From positions 38,876,019 to 38,940,018 of the forward strand of contig CM049306.1 of NCBI GenBank assembly GCA_026874595.1: a stretch of 64,000 nt of DNA, read 5' to 3'. Made by a program: the position numbers and the translations under genes. The stretch is from Sipunculus nudus (lineage: Eukaryota > Annelida > Sipuncula > Golfingiida > Sipunculidae). Below, one piece after another: positions 10,890 to 24,600 of the stretch. Each line of letters begins with the position of its first letter. Within the stretch, counting starts at the first letter, position 1. The notes below the pieces were generated by a model. That model saw only the letters and a list, made by a program, of their open reading frames with translations, ran no database searches and was not told the DNA's origin.

Positions 10890-13800
10890 GTGAGTTAAAA
10901 TATAAACCACAGGCGTTTGAATCCTAATCTTTACAATATATACAAAGCATATTTACACATGCTAGACCCAGTTGGGAGCGACTACTGAATTAATGCCTAA
11001 GCCTGTGGGAAATGGTCTTAGTTACTCTTATAGTCCATTGCACCACCTGCTGCCCACCTGTTTTTTGTTGATGATTTACTTTAAAGTTAATATTTTTCAA
11101 TTTTTTTCCAAGAAAACAACATATGGAAGTGATAACCTAATGTGGCAGTTAAGAATTTTACAAAAAATCCCCTGTTGATGTTTCACAACATTTAAGTCTC
11201 TTTATCATGATCTGGCATATATGGTGTGTCCCTCCATAAGAAGCCATATTTGTTTTAGCTGGTTATATTTTTTAGAGTGTTTACATGAGATCATCCAGTC
11301 AGCAGCTGTCAGTTGAGGCTGTTTTTGCATGTGACCAATGACCTTGAGCGCCATAAGTGGGTCTGAAAGGTTGTAAAATGTAGACTGATTTCTCATATAT
11401 TCAGAAAATTCTGTCACTCAAATAAGGTACAAGGTAGAAATTTAGTTACCTTGTTGAAAATTAGGTTCTGTAATCCTCTCCTCTACACTATAATTGTTTC
11501 CCTTGAAAATTTTCATGGCAAAAATGAGGTGGACATGAGGGGATGAAACGGACTATAGTCAATGAAAAAATTGTTGGTTCTGTGTATACATGGTTCTTTA
11601 TCTCTTTCTCGTATGTTGGCTGTTTGCACCTGTGTCTTGTTCTGGTGGTGAACCAGTAATGAGAAATTCATGAATTAGGTAAAAGTGCAGTTAAGGAGAC
11701 CTCCCTGGCTCAAACGTTAAAGGGACATAATCAGGAGCAATATTATGCCTTGTTGCGCAATCCACAACTGAGATAAAATCACAGTTATGGGATTGACATG
11801 TACAATACGGCCTTTTCATGGTGATATGGTAGAAGGAAAGGAGCCACTATAGAACGCGGGCTTCGCTTCTATGGAGGAAAATATAAATAAAACTGTCTCC
11901 TCTCATTCCCTATTTTAACTCCTACTTTTCCCTGAAGATGTCCCTACACTCAACTCTTCTAACATAATCAACCACTAAGCATCAGAAGTCACCTGAATCG
12001 GGAATCGAACCTACGATCTCTAGACTAGGACCCCTACACGCTACTAAGTGAGCTGTGAAGACGAGATACCAGTAGGAGCGAGTTTTGTTCATTTATTTCT
12101 GCGTTTGAAGCGCCATCTATTGCAAAAATGGGAAACCATTTACTATTTGAACAGGAAAATTAACCTTTAGGTGGCGGCTCCCCCCTTACACCAGCCTTCA
12201 GACGGGAAACCCATGTTCCCTGGACCCCTCCTTCTCTAATATAATAAACTCCAGTTATGAGCAAAATTAAATACAGGAATTCTCAGGAAAATAATATGTA
12301 TCGGCCTTTTTCAGGAAACTATTTATTATGCCACACCCGGCGGTAGGCTGAAGCCCAGTTTCTATAGTTCTGCTGAAGGAACAAAAAACTCTTAAAGTGC
12401 TAAATATATTTTTCCCTTTAAAATGAATTTGTACCTGCAAAATTTAGCCCTGAATTTGTTAGCTTACTCCTGTAAACAAGTGTTAAAAACAGTGGACCAG
12501 GCGCGATCAGAGGTGTCAACATAAACACAGTGCGTGCATCGCCCAGCCACAACACGTCAACCAGGAGAAACTCTGACTCACTTAACCCAAATGTTCCCAC
12601 TGGCTGAAACAGTGCTCTTTAAGGCTCACAACACTGGGTAACCATCTGTGATCTGTCGGCGCACAAATGCCTTGACTGCTCAAACAACGGCTGTGAATGA
12701 TAAAGACAGGACGTGCACATAAGCCAAGTGGTGTTAACAAGCAGGGGAGGAATCATAATGGATATAAGCAGTTTGAACAGGGGCGTCAATTTAGGGGGAA
12801 TGGGGGTATATATAACCCTTACTTTTTGGCAAGGGGGATGTTCAATGTAATTATCCCCCCCCCCCACTATTTAGAGAAAAATATTTATTTATTGTTTATA
12901 AAATATATTGAAAAAATATAATTACAGACTTGGGTTTACTGTGAAATATTATATCTTAACCTTGTTTAGAATTTACTTTTACTGGAAACATAATACCTTA
13001 TTTTCTAAAACCTTATGATTATTTGTAATATATTTGAAATATGATTAAGTATATATATATTTTAAATAGGGTTGGGTTTTATCTGGATAAAACTTTTTAA
13101 TCCAGGACAATTTATCTGAATTAAACAGAATCAAACCAAGAATCACCTTGAAAAAATTAATTAAATTAACATATATTGATAATCTGGATAAATAAATTCA
13201 GAAGGTTTTTTATATATTAAAAATATGTTTTTTATCCAATTGGCAATTTCCTCCAGGTTAATGTTTCACTGTTGTCAGCAGCCACTGTAGCTAATGCTGA
13301 ACACGTGCCAGAATGAGGAGCCGTCCCTTTGTTGTCTATGTTACTCTTATGACTGGTAGTCAATTTCTCAATAGGATTTATCATCTTTATAGCATCATCC
13401 TTAGCCATCAAATATTTACTCAAAGTCACAGGGCAGGCTTACAGGGTGACTTTTGCAGCCAAATTGTCAAAAACTTATAATAGACTCTGTGGAGGAGGAT
13501 GCCTGAATGAATTTGATCCAATGGAGGTATCTCCTCTAAAGCTGTCATGACTGGATGATTGTCACATTAGGTAGCCCACTGTTGCTGCTTGTGTAAACAT
13601 GCCTTACCAGTGGCAAAACATTCAGAGAAACCTACTTGGACAAGATAGCTTTTCAAGTATTTTATCATTGCCTCTTGAAATGTCACCCCCACAAAATTAT
13701 GGACATAATGACTGATGTCACTGTATATCTTTAGTCATTTATGCAGTTAATGACTGGATTATGTACATCTCTCTCAGATGTAAGAAAAGATGTTTATGAC

Positions 13801-15627
13801 TGTAAATATATATGACAGAACATTATATGGTACCACTGATTGGGGAGTTTACAGAGTTTTGCGAATACTATGTTTTCAGCCCACCGCCGCCGCATAGGTG
13901 TCCAGAGAACTCCTCCGTAACTGCTGGGCCGAATTTTACGAAACCCGGGATTTTTTTTGGGTCACATGTAAACTGTACAAATGTAGCCCTTGGATAGCTT
14001 TATAACATACACAAAAATGGTGGCGCCATCTGCAACCATGTGTGCACAGTGTCCATCTGTTCATCTGCCTTGGGTTAAAATCACTCATATCTCTGCAGTG
14101 GTTTGACTTATTCACCTGAAATTTGGCATGCCTATACATCCTGGATAGCTTTCTTGATTTTATGACAGGTGGCGCCACCTACATTCACATTCATGCTGCA
14201 GACATCCAAGCTCATATCTCCGGAACCGTTTGGACGATTGAGCCAAAATTTTGCATGTGTATAGATCATACATAGCTCTTTATCATACACAAAACTGGAG
14301 GGGCCACCTGCAACCATTTTTGCACAGGGTGCGTCTGTTTGTCCGCCATGGGCTAAAATCACTCATATCTCTGTAGTGGTTTGTCATAACTGCCTAAAAT
14401 TTTGCAGGTTTATACATCCTGGACAGCTTTCTTGTTTTTATGACAGGTGGCGCCACCTACATTTTAGTTTACGCTACAGACATCCAAGCTCATATCTCAG
14501 GAACCGTTTGACCGATTGGGTCAAAATTTTGCATGTGTATAGATCTCACATAGCTCTTTATAATACACAAAACTGGAGGGGCCACCTGCAACCATTTTTG
14601 CACAGCGTCTGTCTTGTTTGTCTGACGTGGGCTAAAATCACTCATATCTCTGTAGTGGTTTGACTTATCTGCCTAAAAATTTTGCAGGTTTATACATCTT
14701 GGATAGCTCTCTCGATTTTTTTGGCAGGTGGCGCCACCTACATTTATGTTAAGGCAGCAGACATTCAGGCTTATATCTCATGACTGGTTGGACATATCCC
14801 CCTGAAATTTTGCACGTGTATAGATCTCACATAGCTCGTAATCATACACAAAATTGGTGATGCCACCTGCCACCATTTTTGCAAAAGTCCTTCTGTTTGT
14901 CTGCTGTGGGATAAAATCACTCATATACATGTAGTGGTTTGACCTTTTGCTTAAAATTTTGCATATGTATACAACTTGGACAGCTTTTCTGGATTTGTGG
15001 TAGGTGGCGCATTCTACATACACATTTAGGCTGCAGACATCCATGCTAATATGCAACACACCTCACTCTATTTCCCCTTGCCACTCAATCCATGCCTCAC
15101 TTCACCTGTTCCACTCTGATTTAGGCGGATACACGTAGTCGCTTGTAGACTACCAGTATTCAAGTTTATCTAGGGGGACACATGTAAATGCTGCCCAGCA
15201 CTTGAGCAACGACTGGGTCCAGCATTGAGCCAGTCAGTGGAGACAGCTGCTCCTACCAGCCTGGAAACTATTCATATTTTTACAGGAAAAGGTCAAGAAT
15301 CGTTTGTTCCTTGTTTAGTAAGTGTAAGATAATTATTGAAACTAATGTCAAGATCAGTGTCTGAGACTGACCACTTTTTTGTACAAATTGGGGTTTAAGC
15401 GCCTGTATATGTACAAAATTTGATATATAATTATAAGCGCTTATTTTTATTTATAATTGCATATTTACAGCCAAGGTATCAATGATTCTTGATACTGCTG
15501 CACATGGAGGATCAGAGTAAAGGTTTCATGGTGAAAAGCTTGGCACTAACGTGTCATGTGTACTAATATTTTATGAAATTCTCTCATAACAGGTTTGCCA
15601 CCTGACTGAGACACATATGTACACCAA

Positions 15628-15684
<57 letters not shown>

Positions 15685-18600
15685 CAAAACATGAGTAGAA
15701 TAATACTGTGTGTATATATTTGTGAATTTTTTTTTTATGGTAACTAAAACCCCAGACTCAATTGTTTACTCACTCAGTCACACTTTTTAGCATAGATTTG
15801 ATTTTTTTTATTATTTTGAATGTCTCATACATACAAGACAGTAAGGTCAAGGGCTCTCTCCAAGCATAGTACAGGGAGAGAGTACAGGGGCTAGGGCTGA
15901 ATAAATAATTATATTTGTCTAGGTCAAATAGAATAAGACCTGCCTTACTCATATAACACAAGATTTTGTTCTGTACATTGAGCATTATGTTTAACCTAAA
16001 AGGCTAGTTAAGACATATTTATAGCCAAAAAGGGAATGAAATCTTTATGTGTTTGTGACTTGCAGAAAATGAGCAACAGCTAGTGAACCCAGAGTCTGAT
16101 GAGCTGAGTGTTATTGTACAGAGAGCAGATAACCTCTACCAGTCAGGTAAGTCTAACTCATCAGAGCTTCAGATTTCCAGTTTAGCAAGTAGATACAGCT
16201 TCTTCAGATCCCTTAAGTCTTAACATAGCAAGTAAGAGCCAGCAATTGATAATTCAGCATTTAAGCTAATCTTTTTCAGGTCACATCACTCTCATATAGT
16301 ACTTAGTTTGAGCCACTAACTTCTACTTTAATATACCATGTCTACATATGTCAAGTGCTATGCAATTAAGAACATAAATTTCTTGTTGAAACAGATTTTA
16401 ATGTAAATAGTTGAAAAAATTTGATGATTTATTTCAGTGAAGAATACTAGGGAAGCAGCCCTTGACTCACAACTTGTGGCAAAAGTATCCTCATTAGCAC
16501 GACAAAAAGCTCAGGCACTTCAAACAGATTTGCGACACTTTCAACCTTTGGAGTTTGCTGAAAAACTGGTGAGCACCATTCACATCAATGAACTTAATAC
16601 AAGGATGTGTTCTGATTTCACTTCAAAATTCCAAAATGTTTTATTTTATCTATCTTTAACCATGACCATATATTTTTTTTCTAGGCTGAATCAAAGAAAA
16701 ATTACACCAGTTAATAATGGCATTGGCTTTTTAATATTTGACACATCAGCAAACAGCTGAGGAACAAATGTTTCAGATCAATCTGGTTTAGTTTTGTGTC
16801 AGTTATCTTGATTTCTGCTTCATTATAGACAGTACCTTCTCATCATATCACATTAAATGAATACTTGCATATAACTTGACTACCATAAATATCTCATAAG
16901 GTGACTGCATCATTGATAATATACTGGTAATCATTTCATTTGATATGAAGTATTGGCCTAATTTTGCAAAGAAGTCAATGGACTTCTGCCTTAAATCTTT
17001 GCAGGTGACTTATTTAGATAATCAATTACAAGAGGAAAATGAGCCGCCGAGAAACCGCATCACCAAAGAGGCATGGAGGAGCCTTGGGGAGGCAGTCCAG
17101 CCATTCTTCTGTAGAGCCACACCTTTACACCTTATGTGAGATACCCTTATAAACCAACTTTTTCAGAAATATCTTCTTTACCTAAAAATTTCAAATTCTA
17201 TCATATATTCTGTCGAAAGCAGGACAGACAATTTCACTGCTTGCTGAGGGCAAGTAGAAAACGGTGGAAGGGTAAACAAAAAACATTGTCTACTTTTCTG
17301 ACTTGGCAAGTGAATAAAACATAAACCACCATACTTTCACAAGTACTGACAAATCTTTTGTCCCATTCAAGCAGGACATTTTAAGCATTTTGTCACTGTT
17401 AGCTTACAAAGCTGTAATACTGAGAAATTATTAAGAAACCAACACTAAACCTGCCTCTTGGCCATCATGCAATGAAACATGCAACACAATCATACTGAAC
17501 ACACTTTATGTTCATGGCTGCAGTTACTGATTTATATGAGGTTTGTCAAATTTATGTTGGGCAAATATCTTTGCTCTAAAACTAAAAAAAAGTTCACTGA
17601 GCTTTCCAAAATTTCACATGTGCACAGTTATTAGTGAGAGGATGAAACTTTTTTTTAATTGGATCATGACATTTACTGTGAGTGACCTTGACCTTGAATA
17701 TGTCCATTTTGGGTAAAATATGCATTGATAATAAGATATGGTAGATGGATTTTTCTGAAAACCAGTATGACAAAGATCTTTCTTATCTTTTACAGAAAAC
17801 TGGTTGCAATAACTACAACAGGTTTTCTGTTTTTGTGCCGTGTACCCTCTTTTTATTCATACTTATTCAAACTTTTATTCATAAAGATGCCAACAGTTTA
17901 ACCCTAATAAACAGGTTTCTTTTAAATTTTGCATGTCCATAAATATGGGTCTGAGGATGAAGTTTGTATAAATGAGTGTAACCTTGACCTTGAATGCTTC
18001 CATATCTAGGAGGGGGGGGGGAATCTTACAAAACAAGAGATATCTCATGAGTGAATGGAGGAAGTGCCTCCACATTTCCATGACCAAATATCCTGAACAG
18101 CTTTATATCATATGGAAGACTGGTGGCACCATATATATACTCATTTCAACATATAGGAAACATAATGGAATAACATATTTCATTGAAATTTGGTGTGTGT
18201 TTTTTGTGTGGGTCAGTTTTATGTAGGCTTTGTGTGGAACAAGACCTGTAATGTGTCAGTATATTATGCTTCAGAAGGAGGAGACATATTACAAAGGCAG
18301 TATGGGTAATTTTCTGGGGATACAACAGTTCCTAATGCTAGAAGTTTCTAGATGTGTCTGGGTAGAGCTTTGAATGGTGAACTTTTTTCCCTTCCAGGTA
18401 TGGCACCATAGACAAGGAGGTAAAGGTTCGGAACAAAACAAGAGAATCAAGTCAGGCAAAAGACAAAGAAAGCAGTAGTACAAATGACAAACAGACAGTT
18501 CCAAAAGAGGTAAAATTGTTGTTCCAGCTCATGGTTTTTTTGGTCATAGAGATTTTCTGTTTTGATTTGTGTTTTTATATACTCTAGCACTAACCACCAG

Positions 18601-21600
18601 GGATATACACTTTAAAAGGACTCTTTTCACTTCTCAGAAATTAAAGCTGTATGGTTCTGTGACATAGGTTTAGTTTTAACCAGCAGCTAAAACAATCAGT
18701 ATATGGTATCATTTTAACCTTTCTTTCTAACACTTTGTTGATCCACTCTTACAATCTTAAAAACTCCTGTTATTGAGAATATTATATGTCATGTGTAGAA
18801 AAGTTTGTGCCTTAGGTAATGTATTTTCTTTGACATACAATATTTATTTAATATGTGTACAGAGAGAGAATGGTAGTCTTCATTAGTCGAATAAGCTTAA
18901 ATGAAATTTTATTTTTAAAATATATATTGCTTTTTATTTTGTGTGATTTTAAAATATTTCATCCCTTTAATAACGGAACTTAAGCTTTCAACAAATTTAT
19001 GTTGTATCAGAATAAACCTCACATATGTAGACTTGTACATATTTGGTTTTCATGTATAGGTACAGTCAGCAAGTGAAATTGAAAAACATGAAACCACCAC
19101 AGAAGAGGTAGAACATATCCTTGAAAAACTACGGCAGCTTTATGTTAGAACTGAAAGTAGGTACCCTCCATTTCTCAAATGTGCTCGACATTTGCACCTT
19201 GAATAATTGTAACAAGGTTAAATAGTAAGTACATGCACAATGTTACATCACTATTCATATTTATATGTAACTAAGTCTCTAAAATGTTTCACTGAATTTC
19301 AGTAAGTTTTAGGAATAGTTGTAGTATATATTTTGGGCAGATATGTACATTTTTGGATGAGTATGGGTATAGAATATAGATTCAGAGCTTGCAGAGGCAC
19401 GTGCTCTGTGAGTGCTGTCTAAGTTAGATATGCAAACCATGTTTTAAGAGAGAAATGTGTACAAATTTTACTCCTGCATCTTGATTTCTTTTGCATCAGT
19501 TTTCTTCATGTTCTTTCGACAGGAATGCCAATTGACTACTTTGAGTTTATCACAAACCCCACCTCATTTGGACAGACTGTAGAAAATATGTTTTATACAT
19601 CATTTTTAGCGAAGGTAAGTTCTTTCTCAGCTCATTTAGTTGGTTTATGCAAGGGTGTGTGCCTATAGAGGTCACACTCTTATTATCTTGTATCAGAATA
19701 CCAAGTGGAGATCCACAAGTTGTGACCTTGACCTACTTTTCAAAGTCACAGAGCTTATAATAGAATAAAACTTAGAAGCTTATTTTTCAGGAAGCATTTG
19801 GTGGATTGTTATGAATCATGGTACATACCTCTCCATTTTAAATTTATAACTTAGACATGTACAGATATACATCCATGTGAGAACAGATATTTTGTACTTG
19901 TTACTGTTACCACCTCTAAACACTGTTCTTTTGGCTGAGGGCTTTTGTCAGCTTTTGCTGATATTCTAGTTTCCTTTCTAATTACTTTGTGATAAGACAG
20001 AGGAGGCCGGCAATTTTGCACAAAGGACATAAAGAGTAATAGCCAAAAACAGGTGTTCAGTGATATTTCCATTATATTTCCATTGTTTAAAATTAAAGGA
20101 TAAAAAACCTTTAATACTTCATGCATAAGAAATGTCCATAAATTTCCTGATATCATGAAATTTAGGAATTTCTCTTTCAGGAATTTTGAGGAACATTAAC
20201 TTCATTCACATTTATTCATGCATATTTAATGCTTAAAACAACCTGCCCTGCATCCCCCTCTTTGTTCCTCCTCTCTCCTCTCTCATGCCTGATAATTGTA
20301 ACACCTTGATAACACAACCTCTGATATGATACTATAATATGTTTAAATGATTTTTAATGTTTAATTGTATTTCAAAATGCATAATCTCTTTATGGTCTAA
20401 CCTGTCTTTGTTGAGTACACTATAACTCAACAATGATAGGTTTGACCTGAAACAGAAATGTGTATTGAGATATTTTCTTAGGTAGTTGCCAAGGGCGCTT
20501 TTATTATTCAGGAACATGAAGAGGGATACATTTTTCATGGTCATGCTGACAGTAATGTTGGTCACATAGGTGGGCAAGGCTTTTTCTGAAACAGTTATAT
20601 GATCTGATGTCTGTGTGTTCCTGATTCACATGTAAATGTTGCCATGAAATAATGAAAATGGATCTACCTGAAGAATATCTATAAATTGGTCTTTTAAGAA
20701 TGTTTTACTACATTTTTGATGTTTTATCATATTTCACTGAGAATTATGTTGAATAACATAGTATATACCCTTTTTACAGGATGGTTATGTAAGAATTTTC
20801 TTGGATGATGACAAACTACCTGTTATAGGTAAGTAAGTGTTCTGGTGTTTGTGGAATAATTAACATGACTTTATTTTTCTTCTTTTGATTATTAACCCAA
20901 TATTTGTCAACATAAATAGAGGTATATAAATTGCATTTAACAAATCGATATACAACATCAATTTTGATACATTGTGGGCATTCACCCTTTTAATCATTTA
21001 TTTGAACACCTAAGTAGTAGGAATTCCTAAATATGGACAACAGGGTGACATGATGAAGGTTTCATATCCCTTTAAGGAGACCAGATGGCAAGAGTAGATT
21101 TTCTTCAAACTGGTTCACCCAAATGATTGCCAAACAATCTTTGTTAATTGTGAAAAAAATGTAGTGTAGTCTGTTCCACGGTTGGATGCCCATTGAAATT
21201 TGACTATATTTTCATAAACTGGCAGATAAATCCAGATGGTATGCTGCAATGAAGGAATGGGGTATTGGCCTAATTAACTATAATTAAATTAAAATCATAT
21301 CTTGCAAAATATTAAAGTAATACATTTAAATCAATATTTGACTAAACAGTCTATTTTTTACAACACCTCTACTCTTTTCATGAAGGTCAAGGTCATTGGT
21401 CACACGCTCAAACAATTGCACTTGATTGCATTATAATTTGTCATAAATATTCTAAAAATTGCAGTTGTCTGCAACCAATGAAAGACACTGTCACTTGGCC
21501 GCAAGTTGCAAAATATAAATGTTGGTTTTTCATTATGAAGTTTACATCTCATCATAGGCCTTTTGTCCCTCATCAGTTTTAAGGTCAGACTGTGTGATAA

Positions 21601-24600
21601 TTTTTTAGTTTCAGAGAATAATTGCCAAATTTCAATGGGCACTCTACTGTTGAACAGACTATAGGCACCTCTTAAGAGTGTAGGGCTTTTAGGGCATTTA
21701 GCAGCGAGCATTGTTAAAGATTAATTTTGTATCAGAAGGTAATTATATGTGATAAATTATGTTAATGTTAAACAGATAATCTTTTATGCATCATAGATTT
21801 TTTTATACATGTATTATGTATATATTCAGTGTAAAGGTATGACATGGATATATTTAAACTGGCTTCCATGTGATGTTTTTAACATTCTGCTGCAGAGCCA
21901 ACAGAGTACACAGATGAGGAGAGAGAAGAGGTACGGAGGCAGCCCAGGAAGCAGGTCATTACCAGCATCACCAGGACACATTGGCAGGTCTGTACTCAGT
22001 TTATTTCTCAATAAATGTGGACACCAGATGAAGTTCAGGGGTAGAAATATTCTAAAATTTTTGCAGGACACAGGTCCTGCTAGATCTGAAAATCTGCCAG
22101 ACATCTAAAATTTTAACAAGACACCAATAATCATTGCCAGACATTAACTATAACCTACAAACAGACTGATATTGTTGAAAATTAAAAAAAACAATGTCCT
22201 GATGATTGCCTTTATGCTGAGGGGCACTTTAAAGACAGTGGGAGAATTCTTTTTTAAAAATTGAGTCCTAAAACACTGAGAGGCAGACCTGTATGATCTG
22301 GCCGTCCCTAAAACTAAAAGTGTCATCAGGTAGATTAGGGAATTGCATATTGAAACATAGGAAATAACTGTCGGTCACAATGTCCAGTGTACAATGGAAG
22401 ACTGCTGGTAAAACACAATTATATCACCTATATGTCCAGCTTTAAAGATAAATTTCAACCCCTGAAGTTTATATTAGGAACCTAGACATGTAAGGGTTCC
22501 TACTGGCCCCTAAAAACCATGGAAGCCCAAGAAAATTAAAACATATGTTAAAATATATAACAAATATATATAAAAACGAAGTTTTGCGGATACTGTTTTT
22601 GACCGGGTTCTGCCGCCGTTTGTTTCTGGAGAACTCCTCTGAGACAACTGGAGAACTGGACAACTTCCGAAACTTGCACCAGTTATTGGGTCACATGTGA
22701 TCTGGTGCCTAACCAATTGGCATTGACCTCTGACTTTTTCTCTCTGCCCAGCGTCCTTTTGTGCGTGTGTTTCCACACATAAACTCACATATCTCGGGAA
22801 CCGTTTGACTGATCAGGAAAAAATTTTTGTACAAATGTAGCCCTTGGATAGCTTTATAACATACACAAACGATGGTGGCACCACATGCAACCATGTTTGC
22901 ACAGTGGTCATCTGTTCGTCTGCCTTGGGTTAAAATCACTCATATCTCTGCAGTGGTTTGACTTATTCACCTGAAATTTGGCATGCCTATACATCCTGGA
23001 TAGCTTTCTTGATTTTATGACAGGTGGCCCCACTTACATTCACATTTACGCTGCAGACATCCAAGCTCATATCTCAGGAACCGTTTGACTGATTGGGCCA
23101 AAATTTTGCATGTGTATAGATCTCACATAGCTCTTTATCATACACAAAACTGGTGGCACCACCTGCAGCCATTTTTGCACAGCATCTGTCTGTTTGTCTG
23201 CTGTGGGATAAAATCACTCCTATCTTGGCAGTTGTTTGACATATCTGCCTAAAATTTTGCAGGTTTATACATCCTGGACAGCTCTCTTAATTTTATGACA
23301 GATGGCGCCACCTACATTCTAGTTTACACTGCAGACATACAAGCTCATATCTCGGGAACCGTTTGACCGATTGGGCCAAAGATTTGCATGTGTATAGATC
23401 TCACATAGCTCTTTATCATACGGAAAACTAGTGGCGCCACCTGCAACCATTTTTGCACAGCATCTGTTTGTTTGCCGTGGGATAAAATCACTCATATTTC
23501 TGCAGTGGTTTGACATATCTGCCCAAAATTTTGCAGGTTTATACATCCTGGACAGCTCTCTTAATTTTATGACAGATGGCGCCACCTACATTCTAGTTTA
23601 CACTGCAGACATACAAGCTCATATCTCGGGAACCGTTTGACCGATTGGGCCAAAGATTTGCATGTGTATAGATCTCACATAGCTCTTTATCATACGGAAA
23701 ACTAGTGGCGCCACCTGCAACCATTTTTGCACAGCATCTGTCTGTTTGTCTGCCATGGGCTAAAATCACTTATATACATGTAGTGGTTTGACTTATCTAC
23801 CTTAAATTTTGCATATGTATACCACTTGGACGGCTTTCTGGATTTTGTGGTAGGTGGCACAACCTACATACACAATTTCGGCTGCTGACATCCAGGCTAA
23901 TATGCAACAGTTCACTCTATTTCCCCTTGGCACTCAATCCATGCCTCACTTCACCCGTTCCACTCTGATTTTGGTGAATACACGTAGTTGCTTTTCGACT
24001 ACCCGTATTCTAGTTTTTAATGCAGTGGTAAGAAGTCCATTAAAGAAATAAAATTTTAGTATATTTGAAGTTTTGTTACCTGCCTTTGTGAAATTAAGAT
24101 AATTAAAGAAAAAGATCTGTGTAAAGCATAGATTGTGGATACTTTAGTAGTGCATTCCAGTATGTATGTCACCATAGCAGATAGTTTAGTTTAAGTCATT
24201 AAATTTACCCATTAACATTCATAAGTTACAGCTTACCCAGCTAAATCAGCTGGGATTTTCACTTTAAAAATCTACTGTAACTAATGTATGAAAACCTTAC
24301 TCTGATTCCAGCGAATAATAGAAGCATTTGAAATAGACACACCTCTGATAGAAACTAGGGCACCCAAAGCTGACGGCAGGGAAACAGATACCAGAGGGAA
24401 GGGGAAAACTACCAAGAAGGGAAAAGGAAAAGGGAACAGCACCACAGAAGAACAGGTAAACTTTGCTGATTGGTTGATAGACTCTTCAGGTAATTTAAAT
24501 TGCAATATAATACACAACAGAACTGTAGTGATATGCTTGGGATGTGTAAAAGTGTATCACTGTAAATTGTAGATGGCAGTCTTGATCTACAGTTGTGGCT

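Noticed and set aside
13936-14362. Minus-strand frames with repeated CAKMVAGG-like peptides
   Set aside because: These are antisense translations of the tandem repeat units and recur wherever the monomer recurs.
22932-23761. CRISPR-like regularly spaced repeats
   Set aside because: Units are contiguous about 278-bp tandem repeats without unique spacers, in a eukaryotic intron.
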